Shown: positions 47,586 to 59,628 of the stretch, piece by piece
Numbering within the stretch: position 1 is the first letter of the stretch
Layout: each line of letters opens with the position of its first letter
Translations under genes and position numbers: made by a program
NCBI RefSeq assembly: GCF_907164915.1
Contig: NC_061862.1
Coordinates: 7,427,505 to 7,491,504, forward strand
Source: Impatiens glandulifera
Taxonomy: Eukaryota > Streptophyta > Magnoliopsida > Ericales > Balsaminaceae
DNA: 64,000 nucleotides
Reading direction: 5' to 3'
The notes under the pieces: model-generated
Database searches by the model: none
Seen by the model: the letters and a program-made list of their open reading frames with translations, nothing else
Told to the model about the DNA's origin: nothing

Positions 47586-50500
47586 ACTTGAAAAGCTTTG
47601 GATACTTGTCCATCATATCTGGTTGTCGTTCCCACGTTACTTCGTTAATGCCATGACTCTTCCATAAGACTTTTACTAGAGAAATTGACTTGCTGCGTAA
47701 GAATTTAATAGAAGATTCTAAAATTTGTACCGGTTATTCCTTATAACTCAAAGCTAGTTGAACTTCGATATTTCTTGGTTCCACAACATGAGTCAGATCA
47801 CGCATAAATTTGCGTAACATGGACACATAGAAAATATTATGGAATCCTTCCATTGACACGAGAAATTGAAGTTTGTAGGCCGCAACACCTATCCTTTCCA
47901 AAATTACAAACGGTCCTACGAACCTTGGATTCAACTTTCCCTTTTTCCAAAATGCATGACACCTTAAATGGTGATATTTGTAAGAATACTTCATCTCCAA
48001 TAGTGAACTTTATATTCCTTCTTCTTTTATCCGCATAACTCTTTTGGCGACTTTGTGTTGTTAGTATTATTTTTTTAATAATTGCAACCTTCTTTGTTAA
48101 CTGTTGTATAATCTCTGGTCCAACTAGCTTAGCTTCTCCAACTTCATCCCAATACCAAGGCGACATGCACCTTCTACCATATAATGCCTTATATGGAGCC
48201 ATTCCAATCGTAGTTTGATAGTTGTTGTTATAAGAAAACTCCACCAATAGTAGATACTATTCCACGAGCCTTGAAATTCTAATACACATGCTCTCAACAT
48301 GTTTTCTAATATTTGAATTGTCCGCTCGGATTGCCCATCAGTCTGAGGATGTAATGTCGTGCTAAAAGTCAATTTCGTACCCATAGCATTTTGCAGACTC
48401 TTCCAAAATCTAGAAGTGAATCTAGGGTCCCGATCCGATACGATTGTAATAGAAATCCTATGAAGTTTAATGATCTCTTGAAAATATAAATCTGCCAACT
48501 GACTCATTGTGTAAGTCATTTTTACGGGCAATAAATGAGTTGACTTCGTCAATCGATCAACTATCACCCAAATATTATCATGGCCCTTGGTTGTTCTTGG
48601 TAAACCTACCACAAAACTCATCCCAATGTTCTCCCATTACCATTCTGGAATCGGTAAGGCCTGTAAATTTTCAACTGGCCTTTGGTGTTCTACTTTTACT
48701 TGTTGGCAAACTTGGCACGATTTAACATATTTGTCACTTCATTTTTCATATTCGGCCACCAATAAAGTTGTTTCAAATATCGGTACATCTTGGTATTACC
48801 CGGATGTATAGAGAAAAAAAAAAGAATGCGCCTCTACTAAAATTAACTTTCTTAATTCTTCATCCTTTGGAACATACCATCTTTGTCTAAACTTTAAAAC
48901 TCCATCATTTGAGTATGTTAAGTCAATTAAATTGCCACTCATATTCTTGAGTATACTATTATTCTCCTCAAAATCCTTCTGTTGAGCTTCTTTAATCTAA
49001 TCCATAATGGTTGGTCATAGAGATAGTTTTGCAAGTACGATCGACAACTCTGAAACGATTTTAAGTTCAAATATTTGTATCTCTTTCCTTAAATACAATG
49101 ACATACAAGAAACCATATAATTCATCGTTTTTGGCACTGACATTCGCTTTACCTAGACGATACTTTATCTCGAAATCATAATCCTTCACAAATTTTAGCC
49201 AACGTCTTTGTCTCATGTTCAATTCAATAGGTATTTCAAACTTTTATGATCCGAGAATATTTCACATTGTCCCCTATACAAGTAGTACCTCCATATTTTT
49301 AATGCATACCCCACTGCTCCAACTCTAAATCGTGTATGGGGTAGTTTTGTTCATACTTTTTCAATTGTCTAGAAGCATAAGCAACCACCATTCCCTCCTG
49401 CATCAGTACACATCCTAAACCAATCTTGGAAGCATCGCAATAAATATTAAATCTTCGTTATCCACTAGAAGTATTAAAAGAGGAGCTTTGGTTAATTTTT
49501 GCTTTAAAGTTTGAAAGTTTTCTTCACATCTCGTTGTCCACTCATACCTCACTTCTTTCTTTGTCAAATTAGTTAGAGGTTGTGCAACAGTTGAAAATCC
49601 TTCAATAAATCTTTTGTAATAACCAGCTAGACCCGTAAAAATTCGTACTTCGCTAGCATTCTTTGGTTGTGGCCAATCTTTTATAGCTTGGATCTTGCTT
49701 GGATCAATTGAAATATCGTCTTTCGAAATCACATGACCCAAAATGTCAATTCGATCCAACCAAAATTCACATTTTGAGAGTTTGGCATATAATTGGTGTT
49801 GTTTTAAAACGGAAATAACTAACTTTAAATGCTCAACATGTTCTTATCTATTCTGGGAATACACTAAAATATCATCAATAAACACAATTATGAACTTGTC
49901 TAGAAAAGTTTTGAATACTCTGTTCATCAAGTCCATAAAAGTTGTATAAGCATTTGTTAACCTAAAAGACATTACTAAAAACTCGTAATGTCCGTAACGA
50001 GTTCTAAATGTTGTCTTAGGTATATCCTCAACTTTAACTCTCAATTGGTGATAGCTTGAGCGTAAATCAATCTTCGAAAATACTTGAGCTCCTTGCAATT
50101 GATCAAATAAGTCATCAATTCTTGGTGGTTACCTTATTTAACTCTCTATAGTCAATGCACATACGTAAGGAACCGTCCTTCTTGACAAATAATATCGATG
50201 CACCCCAAGGAGAGAAACTTGGTCGTATAAAACTCTTGTTTACTAGTTCTTCCAATTAAAATTTTATTTTTTTCAACTCTATTGGTGGATTTGGTGCCAT
50301 TCTATATGGATTCGTTGATACTGATTTTGTACCAGGGTAAACATCAATTGCAAAATCCTTCTCTCTACTTGGAGGTAATCATAGATCATCGAAGAATACT
50401 TCTGAAAATTATTGAATGATATGAATGTCTACCCGTTTTCTCTCATTTTGCCAATGTGTATCGAATATGCTAGCTAGAAAATAGACGCAACTTAATTTTA

Positions 50501-51881
50501 GCATATATTGAGTCTCCATGGAGGAAACAAACTCAATCTTGTAGTCGCTTGATATGAATATTCCTTCTCTTTCGGAGGTCTAAAATTTACTACCCCATTT
50601 CTATAATTTATAGTTGCGTAATGCCTAAACAAACAATCCATCCCCAAAATCACATTATATCCCTTGATACCGACTATGATTAAACTTGAATATAGCTTTC
50701 GACCGCTAATGCATACTATATCTCCTTGTACTACTTGATTGGAATGTACCTACAAGGGAGCATGACACTATAATTTCTATGGGATGATTCAAACTCCAAG
50801 TTCCACTTTGTCACATAATTACTTGCCACAAATGAATGAGTGGCTCATGTATCTATCAATGTATAAACAAAGAATTTCAGATAAGAATATTACTAAAGAC
50901 AACTGATGGATGTGCTTCATCTTTGTCTTTAGTTAGGGCAAAGATAGGGGTAGCTAATGGTGCCTTCGATCTAACGTTGCACAGTCCTTAACCTGATGCC
51001 CTTCCTTATTGCACCTAAAGCATCGGCCAGTAAATAGTATACACTCCCCTGAATGTGGCCTCTTACAAATAGGACATATAGGAGCAGAAGGGGCTCTTTG
51101 TGACTACTTGCTTTTATCCTAGTCATTCACCACCTCACTTAGTCTTCTTACTCCTTTGTGTGGCTTCCACCCTTGGTTTAGTTGTTGTGATTTTACTTCT
51201 CTAAAAAACTTCTTTGGTGAATCTTGTTTTCGTTGCATCTTTATCTCAATATCATCCAGCTCTAAGGCCTTAGCAATAACAATCTAATATGGAATATGAG
51301 CAATTACAACAATCATCACCCCTTTATAGATTTCTAGCTTTAGTCCTTGGACAAATTGATACACTTTGTTTTCTTCTTTATCTACTAAGTTACATGCAAA
51401 CCGAGATAATGACTCAAATTGTCGAATATAGTCTGTCACTAATTCAGTTTGGCGCAGTTAGGTAAACTCTAACATCTTGTTAATCTTGACTATTCGGCTA
51501 AAATAGTTATCATAAAATGCTGTCTTGAATTTCTTTCACGTCATTCCCTCTGTATTAGTTGTAGGCTTAACTGATTCCCACAAGAAACTAGTGTCTTTCT
51601 CTAGGTGAAATATTGCACAAGGAACCTTCTGAGTTTCCTCCATTTGAGCATAGTCAAACATATTCTCAATCTTCTGGATCCACTCCTCAGCATGAGTAGG
51701 ATCCGAAGATTGTCCACCAAAAGTAAGAGGCCTTAATCGCCTAAATCTTTCCCCACATGAATCAGGTAGAGCATTCCCTTGTCCGTTTCCTCCTCTGTTT
51801 ATAAATTCCGTCAATAGTTGGGATTGAATCTCTATCAGTGATGTTAGTAGCTGAATATAATCATCTCTAAGTTTCATACCT
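47586..51881 (-). pseudogene. Gypsy gag-pol polyprotein, heavily broken
   Basis: Readable only in pieces from 51881 downwards. Gag has MKLRDDYIQLLTSLIEIQSQ and a FGGQSSDPTHAEEWIQKIE block. The knuckle CFRCNKEGHQVKDC lies near 51000. The protease region reads LIDT, stop, ATHSFVASNYV near 50840, so a stop replaces the glycine of the catalytic triplet. The reverse transcriptase at 50098-49844 has FIDDILVYS. The RNase H-side block at 49759-49415 has ILGHVISKD. The integrase core at 48621-48124 has DRLTKSTH, SDRDPRFTS and LHPQTDGQSERT. The tail to 47586 has LVKVLWKSHG and NEVTWE, typical of chromovirus ends. Several frameshifts and stops make it non-functional. Confidence 0.9.
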
Positions 51882-52046
51882 CGTCTAAGTTGTTAGGGCA
51901 ATTCCTTTTATTCCTGGGCATAATTAAATAATAATTGAACTTCTAGAAATTAAAGTTAAACGTATATACTTAAAGTCGATGAAGAGTTCTCGTGCGGCTA
52001 TTTTGTGTTGGCTGACAGTCTACATAATTGTTTTTAAAACTCGGGC

Positions 52047-52058
52047 GCTCTAATACCA
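52047..52058 (-). other. Gypsy primer-binding site
   Basis: TGGTATTAGAGC on the element strand, four bases from the LTR end. It matches the initiator tRNA-Met primer site except for one base (T for C). Confidence 0.85.
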
Positions 52059-52062
52059 TAAT

Positions 52063-53279
52063 TGTAACGACCCAAAGATCGTCACGAGACTCGACATTTA
52101 GTATAAAAATATTCTTAAAGAACATGTAGGTTTGGTAAATATTACTTGTAAAAGAAATGATTTTGAAACTTTCTTGTTCTTATCATATCTCTTCACTCTT
52201 ATCTTCTAATTTTCTCAAGAAGAAAAATAAAAACATTCAAACTTCCCATAAACCTTATAATTTTTCCACAACATAACATTGCGAGATTGTCTATTTTCTT
52301 ACAAAATCTAATCCCAAAATATCTTTACTTCATCTAGTTGTCAATCACTATGACAACTACCAAAATACTTTACTTGACATATTCTACATGTCTATAAGCC
52401 TTGTCAAGAACAAAATCACATCACGATCACTTATCTTCGACTGCACTTAAACATCAGAATGTGATTTAGCATCCTCACCTACATCAAAAGTTGAACTATT
52501 AGCCTAATGCCAAGTAAGCGTTGTAAAATACAACTATATACTTGTGTATAATGAATCATGATAACATCTTGTTATTACTTTACTTTTTACTTAACATAGG
52601 TTAAGGAGTTTTAGCAAAAGTAAGCAATACATAACATAACGTGCATCCGACTAACGGAAGAAATATAACATGCATCCACTAAATTTCTTAGTGGAAGAAA
52701 CATAACATGCATCCACTAAGTGGAAGGAACCTAACATGCATCAACTAAATCTTACCCACACTTAATGGTTTTACACATGCTAATATAACTTGTCTTTCTT
52801 CACATTACATAGCCACAACATAAGAATCACCTAATGTTAAAACTACTCGCCACTTACCTCGACCAAATCAACCTTAGTACTTTTGCATGTAGAGCCCTAA
52901 AGGCCAAATATATATACATTCGCTTACCTGAATTCCCTTAGTGATGTTGGGTGCTTCCTCCCGTTGTAACTCACCTTGTAGACTTCAACTTTGAAAAAGA
53001 TATAAAAAAATTCAATTGAAATGGAGATTAAGAGTGTTGTTGGTTGAAGAACAAGAAAAATAGATGAGAAGATAATCCTAATAAAAGAGAGAGACATGGG
53101 TGAAAGACCATGCACGCGTCTTTCTTTGCATGATTGTCAAGTGGCACATAAATATTGCCACACCCTAATTCCTACTTAATATTAGTATTCAACCCCCATT
53201 TTTATCCCAACTTTAACTTTTAATCCAAAATCATAATTCCTCATTCACAATTTAATAATACTAAATCTTGGTTATTACA
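52063..53279 (-). repeat. Gypsy 5' LTR (1217 bp)
   Basis: Plus-strand reading starts TGTAACGACCC and ends GGTTATTACA. Around 53167-53185 it holds the uninterrupted sequence ACTTAATATTAGTATTCAAC, the empty equivalent of the MULE target. A 36-base internal duplication near 52655-52700 (CATGCATCCACTAA repeated) is absent from the other LTR. Confidence 0.93.
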
Positions 53280-53598
53280 GTTATTGAGTTTGTTTTTAGC
53301 TTGGTAAAAGGATAAAAGATCCTTTTAGAAGTAATTTAAGTTCTAAAATGGTGGAGGCATTGGTGTGCACAAGTAATTGGCTAAAAAGATAAGAATTTAA
53401 CTTATGAAAAGATCATACAAATGATGAACTTGAATTGTTTAAGAAAAATGAACAAATTAAAAAGAGTGAGAGTTTTTTTATTAATTAAGTCTAAGGCTGT
53501 GTTTGATAACTTGACTTATCACTTAATTTAATATATTAAGAACTTATTAAAACAAGTAGGTTTGATAACACATATTTATAATCACTTATTACTGTAGA
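53280..53598. other. Intergenic, TIR-poor repeat-like sequence
   Basis: Phrases such as GTTTGATAACTTGACTTATC and GTTTGATAACACATATTT resemble AT-rich MITE-type sequence, but no boundaries can be fixed. Confidence 0.35.
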
Positions 53599-54912
53599 TG
53601 TTAGGATCTAGGTAGCCGCTGGAGGACCGGGGGTTGGACCGGTTAGCGGTTCTCACTCGAAGGGTGGTGATTAATCCGGTTAGAGATTAACACCGGGGTT
53701 TCAATACCACACAACCTGTCACAAACCCTTGAACTAGGTTCAAGTGCGGAAGGGGTTTGCTTTCATGTTGAAGCAGCACACTTGTATAATAGGCAAGGCC
53801 GGTTTCGGATGATGAAGGTTTGAAGAATTGTGGGTCGGTTTAGGTAACTTGGTGGTTCGGTATGGATAATATAGAGTCAGTTTAGAGCAGTGTAGTTAAG
53901 TTAGTGTAAATCGGTTAGACAATGGAGCCGGCAGAAAGTAAATAACAAGACCGATGTTATGGATGTTCGGAGATAAAGCTCCTACGTCACCCCTTCCTCT
54001 CGAAACCGCGAGAAGGATATTCACTAAGGAATACAAATACAATCCGATCGAGACTTATTTCCTGCTCGATAACACTCTTACAATTTGTACCGGAATTGTA
54101 AATTAACCACTTCAACTTTAACACTAGGCTTTCCAGAGAGAGCACACTGTTTTCACTTGTAAATTAAATGTTCGCTATATGTCACACTTGTCCCGCATTT
54201 ACTCTTCTTCAACTACCCCTTTTATAGGTGAAATATGTCAACGGTCATATTTCACTGCCTTGAATCTGATTGGTTGAGCAGGGGTGCAGATGTTCAGTGA
54301 TTCAGGGATTCAGATCTGCGGTCGTTTCCTCAGACCTGATGGTCAACCTCAGACTTGGCAGTCTGTTCTTCCGGTATGTAAGACAGACCTGCTAGGTTTG
54401 TCTTTTACTCAATGTAGGCACTGTCTGTTGGACAGTTGTCTGTACTTGGAAGATCTTCTTTCTGACTTATCCCGAAGTGGAAAGATCCAGTAGTACTGTC
54501 TTCTGCAGCCTGCAGACTTTCCTCAGACTTGTATGGATATGGAAGTGTTCAGTCTGTTCCTTTGGTATCATTCTCAACAGATACCCGAATTGTCTTCTTG
54601 TACTGGTCGGTCATTTGACTTAACCGGATTGCTTCTGGTATGGGTGATATAACCGGACTTCTTCCGGTTATTCCTCTGCCTTGTGGCTAATCGGCTGTTT
54701 GATGATTCCGGTTTTAAGCTTTGGCCGATCCTTTCTTTGTGCGGTCACGTTCCAAGTATTCTTGGTCGGTTTACTAACTCGATCGGCTAGTTATCTTTAG
54801 CCGGTTCTTTTGTTTATCCGATCCGGTTCTTTGTTCCTGCATGGAAAGTTTATTTAAGTTAGGTTTATTTGAACCGGTCTGATTTTATCTAACTTAGACT
54901 TAAGTGAAAACA
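53599..54912. mobile_element. CCGGTT-rich island, candidate solo LTR or TRIM
   Basis: Abrupt rise in GC content with many ACCGGTT/AACCGG phrases. It starts TGTTAGGATCTAGG and possibly ends AAGTGAAAACA, giving TG...CA. A matching second copy, primer site and target duplication are all absent from the window. A 69-codon frame at 54284-54493 has no recognisable similarity. An LTR or an unclassified repeat is the best guess; the right boundary is uncertain. Confidence 0.35.
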
Positions 54913-55181
54913 AGTTAAAAATAATAATCTCAAATATGAAACTTATTTTAAAAGATGAGAAAAGTTTAACGCGCTACTCTAAAAAAAATCATCAAAAACC
55001 ACTATATCCTTTTAAATTTAATAAAATTACTGTCATATATTATAAAATTGTATTACATTCTCTATTTTTTTTTTCTCCTTTTCTTTTCTTTGATGACAAT
55101 TCATTTAATTATTTTTACAAAATTATTTTTAAATATCAAAAAAATAAAAATATGATTACATTTAAACTAATTGTTAAATAA

Positions 55182-55225
<44 letters not shown>

Positions 55226-55456
55226 TTAACTCATATTTAATGCTATATATACAAATTCATATTATTTCCTTCTTTTCCATATTATAAGAACAAGAAATTT
55301 CTTCTTTTCTTTATCATAATTTATTTAATTATTTTTTACGAAATTATTTTCAAATATTATCAAATAAAAATAGAATTATATCTAAACTAATTATAAAATA
55401 AAAAATAAGAGAAATATATATATATATATAATAATGATTAGACGAGGGAATTTGGT
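54913..55456. other. AT-rich intergenic DNA with (AT)n run
   Basis: No gene. A long AT dinucleotide run occupies about 55187-55223, with a shorter one near 55418. Confidence 0.7.
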
Positions 55457-55599
55457 GAGAGAATTTGGTGAGGGAATGACTTAGCATAATTATTCGCTGA
55501 AAAAATTAAATAATTTCTCTCTTTTTTCTCTTTCCTCTCACTTCTACATTTTACAACATGAAGGTGATGTCAAGTCATTCCCTCACCAAATTCCCTCTC
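55457..55599. mobile_element. Small MITE-like inverted repeat
   Basis: GAGAATTTGGTGAGGGAATG at the left is matched in reverse complement at the right (AAGTCATTCCCTCACCAAAT, then TCCCTCTC), leaving a ~90-base non-coding centre. A partial extra copy of the left arm precedes it (GAATTTGGTGAG at about 55448). Superfamily undetermined. Confidence 0.6.
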
Positions 55600-56066
55600 T
55601 CTATCACTCCTATATATATTTTCAACTTTTTCTCGTATACAAACTTCCTTCTTTTTCTGAAATAAATATGTATATTTTTTATTATCTCTTTTATTATTTT
55701 ATTATATATATATCACGTTAAAAAGTTATAATTTAATTTATATACTATAGTTAACAAAATATAATATTAATTTTAATTTTTTTTATTTAATATATTAAAC
55801 TATATACTTCAATATATTATATTAAGTTTATTAACTAATATAAGTAATATATAAGGATATAATAGTCTAGATGTATTTATTAATATATTGATTTTAGATA
55901 TTATTAAATTTATTGAAATATTGAATACTTAAATTTAAGATGTTCCTATTTGTTAATTTAATTTTTTATCTCTTGATATTTAAGTTATTAAATACTTAAA
56001 ATTTAGTATTCAGTGTTCAGATCTTAATTTTCAGTTTTATAAAACACCGTCTAAATTAACTGTTAC

Positions 56067-56106
<40 letters not shown>
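56067..56106. repeat. (TTA)n microsatellite
   Basis: About thirteen TTA units, read directly. Confidence 0.95.
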
Positions 56107-56109
<3 letters not shown>

Positions 56110-56144
56110 ACATGAATTATATTATTAATTTATAAATTATTTTC

Positions 56145-56450
56145 CCATTTTTTTTCTCCCACGGATCATCGAAGGAAAAAAGCACTCCCATCGCGTCTCA
56201 CTGATCCTCTCCCTCGGATCGAGCGTCTTGGAGATCCTTGACGAATAAAATAAAATAAAAAAGGATTTAGGTGCCAGCTCTTTCGTCGATTGCGCGGTCA
56301 TGACAAGACTCGAGGAAGAAGCCCCAGGTAACTCAATGACAGTCGCGGTATGAAGAGGGCAAGTGTTCTTCGGAATGACTAAGCGTAAAGGGCACTACAG
56401 TGGTGAATTGGGTTTCAAGTTCAAGTCGTCAAAAATAGTATTTTGTGTAA
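56145..56450. other. GC-richer island, unidentified
   Basis: Contains CCCACGGATCATCGAAGG, CGCGTCTCACTGATCC, GATTGCGCGGTCATGAC and GGTGAATTGGGTTTCAAG, which contrast with the AT-rich surroundings. No long frame or known family emerges. It may be a gene relic or transposon fragment. Confidence 0.25.
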
Positions 56451-58636
56451 CGTTTATGTATTAACTATATTAAATTGTTTTTTTTTAAGTTAATATGTTT
56501 TTTAGGTATGAAAGGTATAATACTAATACCGTACCAAAATTAAAGTATATCGAAATTAAAGTAAGGTAAATGTGTGAATTTTTCTATACCGAAACTTTTG
56601 TTGAGGTATAAAGTATGGATAAAAAATTAAGGTATACTATATCGATCCACCCTTATTTTTGGACGTATTTTTTTAAATTGAATATTATTTTTGAAATTTG
56701 CACATTTTAATTTTTCGAAATTGGTTTGGGTGGCCAAACAAATATGTAATCTCAATAAAGATTTGATAAAATTTGAATAAAGATAGTTTTTCAAAACGAA
56801 ATAACTTTGTGTCCGGTTTACCAATTTAAATGTATTTGTGTTTTAAATTAAGTATTTTTCAAGATATATATTTCAAAACTGCTGAATACGGTTTGAAATG
56901 TCTTCATGCCTTAAAATATTGATTGTGCAAGAATAATTGGAAAAAAAAAAAAAAGAATATTATTTTATTTTTATAAATATGATAAATTAATTGAGAACAT
57001 GAAAATATTATGTTAAAACAATGAGATATACGTTCATTTATGATAAAACTTTAAATGATTAAAATTGTGATAGTCGAAGACTCATTTAACCTAATTCAAA
57101 GTTTGAACCAATTTAGTAAAAAAAAAAATGACTAAGTTTGATTCACAAATAACCATACAAAATAATTTAAATTTTTGTATACATGACTATAATTTTTTTT
57201 TCATGCCTATTCCTACTTTAATTTTATATTATTGCATTGCATTAGTCAATATCTACCAAATATCAAAATTATGCTTACAATATTACACAAAACCTTATAA
57301 GTTAAATTTAAAAATTAAATAATAATAATGAAATTATATAATTTAATTTTGACTCAAAATGTCTAGATTGAAGTTAGAGTGACGGTTAATTTTTAAAATT
57401 AAATTATAATAATAAAAAAAATAAACTTTGTTATAAAAACAATTATTACAAAAGCACTATAAAATTAAATATTTTATATTTGTAGTATAATAATTATATC
57501 TAAATCGTGGGGGACCACCCCACCCTGATCTTGGGCCATGCCTGTTTGGCTAAAGTCATTGCGCAGTCTGGTCAACTAACGCCTGTTTGGTTCACCTATG
57601 AATATTCAAATTTGAACTTATCCTCCAAGGCTCTCGAATATCGTGTCCTTGAAAATAAATATAAAGTCTCTCCTTTGAACTCAACTTTTATATTTAAACA
57701 CTAATCTAAATAAATCTTTAATTTAATTTATATAAAAAAAAATGTTCTTATAATTAGATATATTGAAGAATAAACACGGGTTTAGCGAAAATATAACCAC
57801 TAGTTATATATATATATTTTGTTTTAGAGAAACAAAACAATTATTATGACTTTTTGTAATAAAAAAAATTATAAAGGAAAATAATAGCATTAGGGATATA
57901 ATTGAGCAAATCAAGACGAAAAATACATTTATCATATACATCTGGTTTTATTTTGAAATTTTTTTATTATTATTGATTCTGAGGAATTATCACGGACACG
58001 TTTATTTATATTTTTTATATAATAAAATTATATAAACGAAATTTTTATATAATATATATTTTAATATATTGAAAATTCATATTATTACAAAGAAGAAATA
58101 GCTTTAAATTTTTTATAAAATATAAATAAATATATTAGTGATTTTATATATTTAATTGTGTTTAGTGTTCATGACAGAATTTAAGTGAAATCGGGACGAA
58201 AACACAAATATCATATTCGTTTCATCCATGTCTACTGTTAAACTAGGAAAATTCTCGTGCGATACATACAGATAAAAATATAAATAAAATAAATTTATTA
58301 AAAAATTAATAATATGTATTCAATGTTTAAATTTTTTAATAAATCACGAATAATAGATTATAATAAAAAGTAGAACGCTCTCATTCCACGTTTTATTCAC
58401 TTCGGTAAAATAACTTATATTCTCACAAATCTCATCACATATTTTTTCCGAATGAACCTCTCATCTCGTAACCTTACACTTTCACTTTGGTCAATCAAAT
58501 ATTCAAATCATATTTTTTAATATTTAACATCGTGATCTTACACTTTGGTCAATCAAATATTTGATTCATATTTTTTTAACCACTTTCAATTGATACTGAC
58601 CTATTATTCCTCAAAAAACCACATTCCAATCAAACT
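56451..58636. other. Intergenic with dispersed repeat relics
   Basis: No gene. About 56505-56650 carries TACCG/GGTATA phrases like those near 42165-42370. About 58000-58240 resembles 59480-59628 plus 60351-60400, i.e. two diverged copies of one AT-rich repeat. Confidence 0.45.
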
Positions 58637-58862
58637 TGGTTAAAGAGTTATACTTGTTTTATTAGATTGCAAGTTTAAAACATACATATAACGTTTTTAA
58701 TTTTATCTTTAACCGTTTTAAGTTTATGGGTGGGTCAACCCACAATCCGACTCAAGTGTGCATTTAGTCTCACATATATATCCAAATTAATCATAACTCT
58801 CGACCCGGCAATCCGGACACTTTAAAAATTAAGCATCATTATATATATATATATATATATAT
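58637..58862 (+). repeat. SINE-like repeat, copy 1
   Basis: Begins TTGGTTAAAGAGTTATACTT and continues TTGCAAGTTTAAAACATAC, the layout of tRNA-derived A and B boxes. A conserved body follows (CCGTTTTAAGTTTATGGG, then CACAATCCGACTCAAGTG) and a terminal AT repeat. The same unit recurs at about 58953-59217. Polymerase III origin is inferred from box-like motifs only. Confidence 0.4.
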
Positions 58863-58952
58863 TAGTTAGTCAAAAAATGAAACTTATATTATTAAAATGT
58901 CCCGCGTTCATCAAATTTTGTGTTGAATTTAAAATATAAATTGTTATTAACC

Positions 58953-59142
58953 TAGTTAGTTAAAGGTTGTACTTGTTTTGTTAGGTTGCAAGTTCGAAAT
59001 ATACCTATAGTATTTTAAATTTAATTTTAACCGTTTTAAGTTTATGGGCGAGTCAACTCATAATCCGACACAAGTATTAATTTATTCTCACATATATATC
59101 TAAATTAATCACATTTCTCGACCCAACAATCCGGATACTTTA

Positions 59143-59217
<75 letters not shown>
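58953..59217 (+). repeat. SINE-like repeat, copy 2, ending in (AT)n
   Basis: Diverged copy of the preceding unit: TAGTTAGTTAAAGGTTGTAC, AGGTTGCAAGTTCGAAAT (close to a B box), then CCGTTTTAAGTTTATGGG and ACCCAACAATCCGGATACTT. It ends in a pure AT run of about 71 bases (59147-59217). Confidence 0.45.
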
Positions 59218-59218
<1 letters not shown>

Positions 59219-59628
59219 CGCTCCCTAAATACAATAACTACTAACAATCTCTTTAATAATATATTTAATATTTTAAACTTAAATAATTAAATTAAAATAT
59301 TAAATATATATTATAAAAATATTTAAAATTACAATAATGGATTGATAGTATTTTAGAAATATGGATGACAGTGAGTTAAATTGGAGTGGAAAATGTGTTT
59401 ATCTGTCTCATTATATATTTGGGATGTTGTTTTATTAACATTACTACCCGAGTTTGATGTCGTCATTATATTACATTATCTAAAATAAAAAAATTATTTG
59501 ATAAAATTATATAAATAATTTTTAATATTATATATATTAAAAATTTATATTATTATAAATAAAATTAAAACACTTAAAAATAAATACATTAGTTATGTTA
59601 TATATTCTATTGTGTTTATTAATATTTA
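59218..59628. other. AT-rich intergenic repeat copy
   Basis: No gene. The part from about 59480 aligns loosely with about 58015-58190 and continues beyond the MITE at 60351, so it is an interrupted repeat copy. Confidence 0.4.

Larger units (their letters stand above)
42618..53279 (-). mobile_element. Ty3/gypsy retrotransposon (chromovirus-like), decayed, with nested MULE
   Basis: Minus-strand element. The right LTR (5' LTR, 52063-53279) is 1217 bp with TG...CA ends. The left LTR (3' LTR) is 42618-43716 plus 47452-47544, split by the MULE. The interior (47545-52062) has gag, CCHC knuckle, protease, reverse transcriptase, RNase H, integrase and a chromodomain-like tail, in gypsy order. LTRs differ at many positions and by a 36-bp internal duplication in the right copy, so the element is older than the copia element. 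No matching target duplication is seen (TCTAC left, GTTAT right); the left edge also reads TA instead of TG. Confidence 0.92.

Noticed and set aside
42613..53284. 5-bp target duplication for the gypsy element
   Set aside because: Flanks TCTAC and GTTAT do not match, and the left LTR edge is altered.
54284..54493. 69-codon frame in the CCGGTT-rich island
   Set aside because: No domain; it lies inside a probable LTR-like repeat.
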